Position numbers and translations under genes: made by a program. From Collinsella sp. AM34-10 (GTDB lineage Bacteria > Actinomycetota > Coriobacteriia > Coriobacteriales > Coriobacteriaceae): a DNA stretch of 64,000 nt. The DNA lies in NCBI RefSeq assembly GCF_003469185.1, contig NZ_QSIL01000004.1, forward strand, positions 189,370 to 253,369, in the 5' to 3' direction. Shown here piece after piece: positions 60,349 through 64,000 of the stretch. Below the pieces are notes generated by a model. That model ran no database searches. It saw nothing but the letters and a program-made list of their open reading frames with translations, and had not been told where the DNA came from. How positions within the stretch are numbered: position 1 is the stretch's first letter; every line of letters begins with the position of its first letter.

Positions 60349-60445
60349 TCATCGAGTGAGTATAGAACATACGTTCTGTATAACGTTATAGCACCAGGTG
60401 GCAGGCGTAGTTTCAATCGAAGCTACGCCTGCTGCTATATATGGG
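60349..60445 (+). promoter_or_regulatory. LexA-box promoter and hairpin module, copy 1
   Basis: ATCGAGTGAGTATAGAACATACGTTC: the LexA-type box GAACATACGTTC is at 60365-60376, and the -10-like TATAGC is at 60387. A 10-bp stem follows (60401-60410 with 60423-60432), then TGCTATATAT. No plus-strand gene follows; it points into the 3' end of yjdF. Confidence 0.6.
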
Positions 60446-60457
60446 TCGATGGTGGTA

Positions 60458-60877
60458 TCAATGACCGCGATGCTTCTGTTTGCGCTTCAGTTTTCGCTGC
60501 TCGAAGCGCGCCTCCGCCTCATCCGCGCGACGCTGGCTTCTTGCTTGGGCCGATTCCCGCTTCATCGTCTCCCGCTGATTCGCGAGCGCCTGCTGCGCCT
60601 TGGTGCTCATCGCCGGCTGCTTAAGTGCTTTCGCCGCCTCGCGAGCGCGTCGCTTGGGGCTCTTCGCGGGCTTGCTTGTTTCAGTGGCCTCGTCGCCGAA
60701 GAACGCGAGCTTCGCCCATTTGCCGACAACGAATCGCAGGATCTCCTCATTGGACGGCTCCGCGCCGAAGACGATGCGGGCGGCGCCGTATCTGCCGTCC
60801 TCGACGTGCTCCGCCAGCCCGACCCAGAATTGGCCGTCGTGATATACGGTCAGGGTGGACGACACGCTGATCTGCAT
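60458..60877 (-). CDS. yjdF: YjdF family protein
   Basis: 139 residues; the ATG at 60877 follows AAAGGAGG. The N-terminal half SSTLTVYHDGQFWVGLAEHVEDG...RIVFGAEPSNEEILRFV matches the YjdF (DUF2992) family. The C-terminal third is highly basic (KRRAREAAKAL, then EARFEQRKLKRKQKHRGH), suggesting nucleic-acid binding or a disordered tail. The gene follows a ~120-nt structured leader, which agrees with the yjdF riboswitch that responds to azaaromatic compounds. The molecular function of YjdF itself is unknown. A decayed copy of its 3' end is at 58399-58452. Confidence 0.85.
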   Translation of the reverse strand: MQISVSSTLTVYHDGQFWVGLAEHVEDGRYGAARIVFGAEPSNEEILRFVVGKWAKLAFFGDEATETSKPAKSPKRRAREAAKALKQPAMSTKAQQALANQRETMKRESAQARSQRRADEAEARFEQRKLKRKQKHRGH

Positions 60878-60998
60878 GGCTGGTTCCTCCTTTATGTAGA
60901 TGACCATGCAGAGAAGGGACAACCAAGGAGGCAGGTTACTGATGCGGACTCCCGCACGCCCACGACTACCCGACGGGGACTGTGTTTTCATCTCTGGT
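60878..60998 (-). promoter_or_regulatory. Candidate yjdF riboswitch leader
   Basis: A 120-nt non-coding leader runs from a predicted start near 60998 (-10 TACAAT on the minus strand, 61005-61010) to the yjdF ribosome site. It holds GATGAAAACACAG, a CGGGTAG element and a hairpin GTGCGGGAGTCCGCAT followed by AGTAACCTGCC. The gene family and leader length fit the yjdF RNA class; I assign it mainly from context and remembered motif pieces, not a covariance search. Confidence 0.6.
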
Positions 60999-61067
60999 GC
61001 CCGCATTGTAGCACGCGCGGATTCACGATGTTGATTGCCGGTGCCTAGACGGAGATGAAGGCGGTTC

Positions 61068-61142
61068 GATCTAGGTCAAGCCGGTCGCTCGTTCATGAAG
61101 CGGCCGATTCCCTGAAAATAAAAGGCGCCCACGAGGACACCT
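61068..61142. repeat. Diverged copy of 59845-59948 with terminator-like hairpin
   Basis: The segment CGGTTCGATCTAGGTCAAGC...GCGGCC, then a minus-strand hairpin AGGTGTCC/GGGCGCCT with TTTTATTTT (61111-61142), resembles 59845-59948 (CGGGTCGAGGTGGGTCGAGC...AACGGCC and AGGCGCCC/GGGCGCCT). The spacing differs. Confidence 0.5.
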
Positions 61143-61183
61143 ACAGGCTATCTTCGAACTACTTGATTTGGAGCAGACGGAGG

Positions 61184-61243
61184 AAAAAAATAGGGCAGAA
61201 TCGCTCTCACGATCCCGCCCCGCAAACCCGAGGGTTTCTAACT
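61184..61243 (-). ncRNA. AbiF-associated small RNA, unit A
   Basis: On the minus strand: a 5-bp hairpin AAACC-CTCG-GGTTT, then a 12-pair stem GGGGCGGGATCG / CGATTCTGCCCT with the loop TGAGAG, then ATTTTTTT. Preceded by a promoter ATGACA-16-AATAAT (61272-61277, 61250-61255). About 60 nt. It shares its architecture with unit B; the lower stem varies with compensating and wobble pairs. Confidence 0.7.
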
Positions 61244-61315
61244 GGCTCCATTATTCCGGGCTTCTCAGTTCTGTCATTGACCCAGGTATCACCCGTCTCC
61301 TATAGCGGGTGAATA

Positions 61316-61378
61316 TAAAAATAGGGCAGAGTCGCTTGCGCAAGTCCGCCCCTAAAACCGTGAAGGTTTTGCTATCTG
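61316..61378 (-). ncRNA. AbiF-associated small RNA, unit B
   Basis: On the minus strand: hairpin AAAACC-TTCAC-GGTTTT, then stem GGGGCGGACTTG / CGACTCTGCCCT (one mismatch) with the loop CGCAAG, then ATTTTT. It starts 5 nt after the abiF stop. Both units have a 6-nt loop of pattern NGNNAG and end GCCCTATTTTT. A 6-bp hairpin CACCCG/CGGGTG (61290-61311) separates the units. Confidence 0.72.
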
Positions 61379-61382
61379 CAGG

Positions 61383-62345
61383 CTATTCTACCAACCCGAG
61401 CGATTCTGTCAACCTGCGAAGGAATTCGAGCGCGGAGCGAGCTGCGGCGTCGGGCCCCTTGTCGGGCAGCGCCTCGGTTTCGCCGTCGGCCCTGGCGAAC
61501 ATCTCGGCGAGCTCGGATGCGGCGCGCGAGCGCGAGGAGCCCTCGGGTACCAAGCCGGAGTGCGCCACGAGCACGGTCGCGACCTCCTGCATGGCCGTGT
61601 TCCCCATCCACTTCCTCCTGGTCGCCTTGGGAATTCCCACGGCGGCGACCCTTCGGGAGACGCCGCTGGACGCCGAGCCCCGGGCGGCGCCCCTCTCGGC
61701 GAAGCAGTTGATCAGGCACGAGCCGTGCGCGGCGCAGTTGCGGACGGACTTCACGCGCTTGAGGTCGTAGTGGGAGGCCTCGAGGCGCCTGTCGCCCCAT
61801 CGCCTGGCGCAGAAGCGCACGAAGTCGATGAGGGTGCCGAACGAGGTGAGCTCAAGGAAGGCCCAGGCGGGCATGTCGCCGGAGTACTTCGCGTAGAGGC
61901 TCGAGCTGTAGGGGCTGCGGCCGCTCATCTTGAGCTCGCGCAGGCGGTACTCCCTGTTTGCAGCGGTAAGCGATGCCATGTAGTCGGCCACGATGGCGTA
62001 GCCGTCCTCTCCGCGGTCCTCCATCTCGCGAAGCAGTGTCACCTTCTGGAAGTGCTCGATGTCGAGCGTCATGCCGAGCAGGGCGTGGCGCAGCTCCTGG
62101 TCGAGCGCCGCGAGCAGGCGCAGCTGGCCGAAGTCGAGGTCTACGTAGCGGCCGTCGCGCGGGCCTCCCTCGTATTTCGAGAAGAGTTTGCGGTAGGATG
62201 CGAGCTTGAAGAAGTTGCACTTGTCGCGCAGGTAGTCCGCGGCCTCTTCCTCGGAACACAGCTCGAAGGCTACGCCCTTCTGCTTGAGGTGCTCTATCTG
62301 CTGCTCGATCGTGAGGATCGGCTTCCTATCGTGGGGTTCGGCCAT
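61383..62345 (-). CDS. abiF: AbiF/Abi_2 family HEPN protein (abortive-infection-type toxin)
   Basis: 320 residues; ATG after AGGAG. The family blocks are in order: LTIEQQIEHLKQKGV (11-25), FFKLASYRKLF, VDLDFGQLRLLAALDQELRHALLGMTLDIEHF (68-99), MPAWAFLELTSFGTL (158-172) and the RNase-type HEPN motif RNCAAH (Arg202-x4-His207), which in this family is RNxCAHH-like. A serine/arginine-containing C-terminal extension (about 220-320) is variable. Abi_2 proteins give phage resistance by abortive infection, probably by RNA cleavage. Two small RNAs with their own promoters follow, the expected partner type. Confidence 0.88.
   Translation of the reverse strand: MAEPHDRKPILTIEQQIEHLKQKGVAFELCSEEEAADYLRDKCNFFKLASYRKLFSKYEGGPRDGRYVDLDFGQLRLLAALDQELRHALLGMTLDIEHFQKVTLLREMEDRGEDGYAIVADYMASLTAANREYRLRELKMSGRSPYSSSLYAKYSGDMPAWAFLELTSFGTLIDFVRFCARRWGDRRLEASHYDLKRVKSVRNCAAHGSCLINCFAERGAARGSASSGVSRRVAAVGIPKATRRKWMGNTAMQEVATVLVAHSGLVPEGSSRSRAASELAEMFARADGETEALPDKGPDAAARSALEFLRRLTESLGLVE
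61385..61412 (-). promoter_or_regulatory. Promoter of RNA unit B inside the end of abiF
   Basis: Minus strand TTGACA (61407-61412), 16-bp spacer, TAGAAT (61385-61390). It overlaps the last ten codons and the stop of abiF. Near-consensus hexamers. Confidence 0.75.
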
Positions 62346-62800
62346 GCTCGGTCTCCTGTCATTGATTTGAGAATCCTATTCTACCAGCATGTTTGCCCTG
62401 AATCCTGAAGGCCCGTTCGCCAACTCATAAGCAAGCCACCTGAGACTACTCACTTTGTTCACGAATGGCAAAGACCTGCGACCTGGGGTTTTGCAAATGG
62501 CGCGCAAGCCACCCGCGTTAATTCACTTGCGATTGCAGCTGGCGGCTTGCAGGCAAAAGGGCGGTTGAGTTTCAAAACGGGCGTTTTCGGCGCCATTGAG
62601 CCTCCAAAGGCGACCCGCCGCGCACTTTGGGACAAAAACAAAAACTCAAAGCCCTGAGTTTGAAAAAAGTTTTTGAGGTTGTCCCAACTTTTGTCCCCGA
62701 AGCCGACGAAACGCGACATCGCGTCATTCGGCGGCACGCGTTCCGTGTCGATGCCGAAAACTGGATGCAACTGGAATGACGGGACGGCAGAACCGACGCC
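62346..62800. other. 455-bp accessory region without a supported gene
   Basis: Frames on either strand lack ribosome sites and family resemblance. It contains TTGGGACAA/TTGTCCCAA-type complementary words around 62627-62682 and several A and T runs. It could be remnant sequence. Confidence 0.4.
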
Positions 62801-62895
62801 ATCGAGTGGGAATAGAACAGACGTTCGATTCTGTGTTATAATATCCTGCAATGGGCGCGGCCTCTTCCGAAGCCGCGCCCATTGCTATATTTGGT
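62801..62895 (+). promoter_or_regulatory. LexA-box promoter and hairpin module, copy 2, before the GyrI-like gene
   Basis: ATCGAGTGGGAATAGAACAG with the LexA-type box GAACAGACGTTC at 62815-62826, which overlaps a -35-like TAGAAC. The -10 TATAAT is at 62837-62842, the same distance from the box as in copy 1. A perfect 12-bp stem follows (62850-62861 with 62872-62883), then TGCTATATTT. The GyrI-like gene starts 42 bp later. Confidence 0.65.
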
Positions 62896-62936
62896 CGGAT
62901 ATCGATGGAAACCCAAGCTCAGGGAGGTTTGTTGCG

Positions 62937-63572
62937 ATGGCATACGATTTCAAGAAGGAGTTCAGGGAGCTCTACAGGCCGTCCGGCAAGCCGAGCATCG
63001 TAACCGTTCCGCCTATGAGCTACGTCGCCGTGCGGGGCAAGGGCAATCCCAATGCCGAAGGCGGCGAGTACCAGAACGCGTTGCCGCTGCTCTACGGCGT
63101 CGCTTATACCATCAAGATGTCGAAGAAGAGCCCGCGAGAGATCGAAGGCTATTTCGACTTCGTCGTGCCTCCGCTCGAGGGCTTCTGGTGGCAAGACCGC
63201 ACCGATGGCGAGATTGATTATGCGCGGAAGGATGACTTCAACTTCATCTCGTGCATCCGTCTGCCCGATTTCGTCACTCGCGAGGACTTCGACTGGGCAG
63301 TTTCGGAAGCTGCCGCCAAGAAGAAGCTGGACTTCTCGGCGGTCGAGCTGCTGAGGGTCGACGAGGGCCTTTGCGTTCAGTGCATGCATACCGGGCCTTA
63401 CGACGACGAGCCGGCGACCATAGACGCCATGCGCACATTCGCGGCGGAACGGGGCTACGCCCCCGACTTCTCCGAAGCCCGTCTGCATCACGAGATTTAC
63501 CTCTCCGACCCGCGCAAGTGCGCGCCGGAGAAGCTCAAGACCGTGATCCGTCATCCCATAAAGTTGATTTAG
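62937..63572 (+). CDS. GyrI-like small-molecule-binding domain protein
   Basis: 211 residues; the ATG at 62937 follows AGGGAGG. SIVTVPPMSYVAVRGKGNPNAEGGEYQNALPLLYG (about 21-55) and LCVQCMHTGPYDDEPATIDAM (about 145-165) fit the GyrI-like/SbmC group (the longer YdgI-like branch). In E. coli SbmC/GyrI is an SOS gene that protects gyrase; here a LexA-type box lies upstream, which fits. It may instead bind a xenobiotic. Confidence 0.85.
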   Translation: MAYDFKKEFRELYRPSGKPSIVTVPPMSYVAVRGKGNPNAEGGEYQNALPLLYGVAYTIKMSKKSPREIEGYFDFVVPPLEGFWWQDRTDGEIDYARKDDFNFISCIRLPDFVTREDFDWAVSEAAAKKKLDFSAVELLRVDEGLCVQCMHTGPYDDEPATIDAMRTFAAERGYAPDFSEARLHHEIYLSDPRKCAPEKLKTVIRHPIKLI

Positions 63573-63573
63573 C

Positions 63574-63605
63574 GAAGCGAGTGACGCCGATCGCTTCGGC
63601 TTTTT
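63574..63605 (+). terminator. Terminator after the GyrI-like gene
   Basis: GCCGATCGCTTCGGC (63586-63600) directly followed by TTTTT, within a larger GAAGCGA/TCGCTTC pairing. Confidence 0.7.
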
Positions 63606-63867
63606 GGGGGCTCACCGTGGCGTGGTCGGCAACGGGACGCGCCATGCGACCGGTGGGGGAGCCGAGGCGCGGGAGCGCGCGTTCGTTTGCACCGCCTCGC
63701 ACGACCTCGTCACCCCGCTCATGGCGGTGACCGCGAACTGCGACGTGCTTGAAGCGGAGGCATCCGATCAGGCCGGCCTTGCGTCCTGGGTCGCCAACAT
63801 CCGTGCAGCGGCGGACGAGATGGCGACTCGCATCGCTGGCATGCTCATGCACATGGGCGGCGACTAG
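63604..63867 (+). pseudogene. Histidine kinase fragment (HisKA domain only)
   Basis: The frame reads RERAFVCTASHDLVTPLMAVTANC, then a second helix to a stop at 63865-63867, the dimerisation/phosphoacceptor hairpin of a sensor kinase. There is no start with ribosome site, no sensor domain and no ATPase domain. It is best read as a broken gene. The last 133 bp of the window (63868-64000) stay open in another frame that ends PHRGTAMVATAPPEG; I cannot assign it. Confidence 0.6.
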
Positions 63868-64000
63868 ACAGGGCGATCCCTGCAACGGGCATTATTATCT
63901 GGGAAGCGTTTGATTGCGAGGCACGCCGGTGTGAGGGCCTGATTCGTCAGATCCCGCACAGGGGGACCGCGATGGTGGCCACCGCGCCGCCCGAGGGGCT

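Noticed and set aside
62459-62851. A 130-codon minus-strand frame before the GyrI-like gene
   Set aside because: No ribosome site, no motif, and it covers the LexA-box promoter; probably chance.

Overview
The window looks like chromosome of a high-GC, gut-type Coriobacteriia, most likely Collinsella or a close relative. This is inferred from the gene set: GatCAB, type III glutamine synthetase, many PTS systems, a fused MurT/GatD, sortase pili, and GC-rich codon use. No rRNA or species marker is present, so the genus is an inference.

Layout: 1-4.5 kb is the 3' part of a sortase-dependent pilus locus: the end of a surface protein, the major pilin, a small membrane peptide with a duplicated 3' half, and a class C sortase. 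4.7-8.3 kb is gatCAB. 8.3-8.9 kb holds two large fold-back structures. 8.9-11.8 kb is a metal P-type ATPase with a small partner, then a hypothetical gene. 12.0-12.8 kb is tmRNA plus two tandem repeats that carry inverted copies of its 3' end. 12.9-21.3 kb holds a patatin-like lipase, rplM-rpsI, glmM, a glucose-type EIIA, nagB and a large STAND/SARP-type regulator. 21.3-28.7 kb is mostly minus strand: yhbY, a methyltransferase, a UPF0210 protein and a metF / methionine-synthase-activation / metH operon. 29-34.7 kb is a cellobiose-type PTS operon with a divergent PRD regulator. 35-37.5 kb is glnN and tRNA-Glu. 37.7-42.1 kb is a MurT-GatD fusion and two paralogous hypothetical genes. 42.6-47.6 kb holds three iron-type alcohol or polyol dehydrogenases and an iron-sulfur protein. 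47.7-53.1 kb is an alpha-glucoside PTS / GH4 locus with a GntR regulator and a zinc dehydrogenase. 53.1-58.3 kb is ychF, a DUF1648 protein, a divergent XRE pair, asparaginase and guaA.

From about 58.3 kb to the end the sequence becomes accessory. It holds a DUF3800 gene preceded by a small terminator-ended RNA, excisionase-like HTH genes, a yjdF gene behind a long structured leader that may be a yjdF riboswitch, an AbiF/Abi_2 HEPN gene followed by two homologous small RNA units with their own promoters, two copies of a LexA-box promoter/hairpin module (one ahead of a GyrI-like gene), and a histidine-kinase fragment.

The most interesting items are: the AbiF-RNA and DUF3800-RNA units, which look like RNA-antitoxin-type defence modules; a conserved 3'-UTR fold seen after gatB and after the UPF0210 gene, with a fixed core and fully different arms; and a GH1 enzyme whose acid/base glutamate is replaced by glutamine. 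All calls were made by eye, without database searches.
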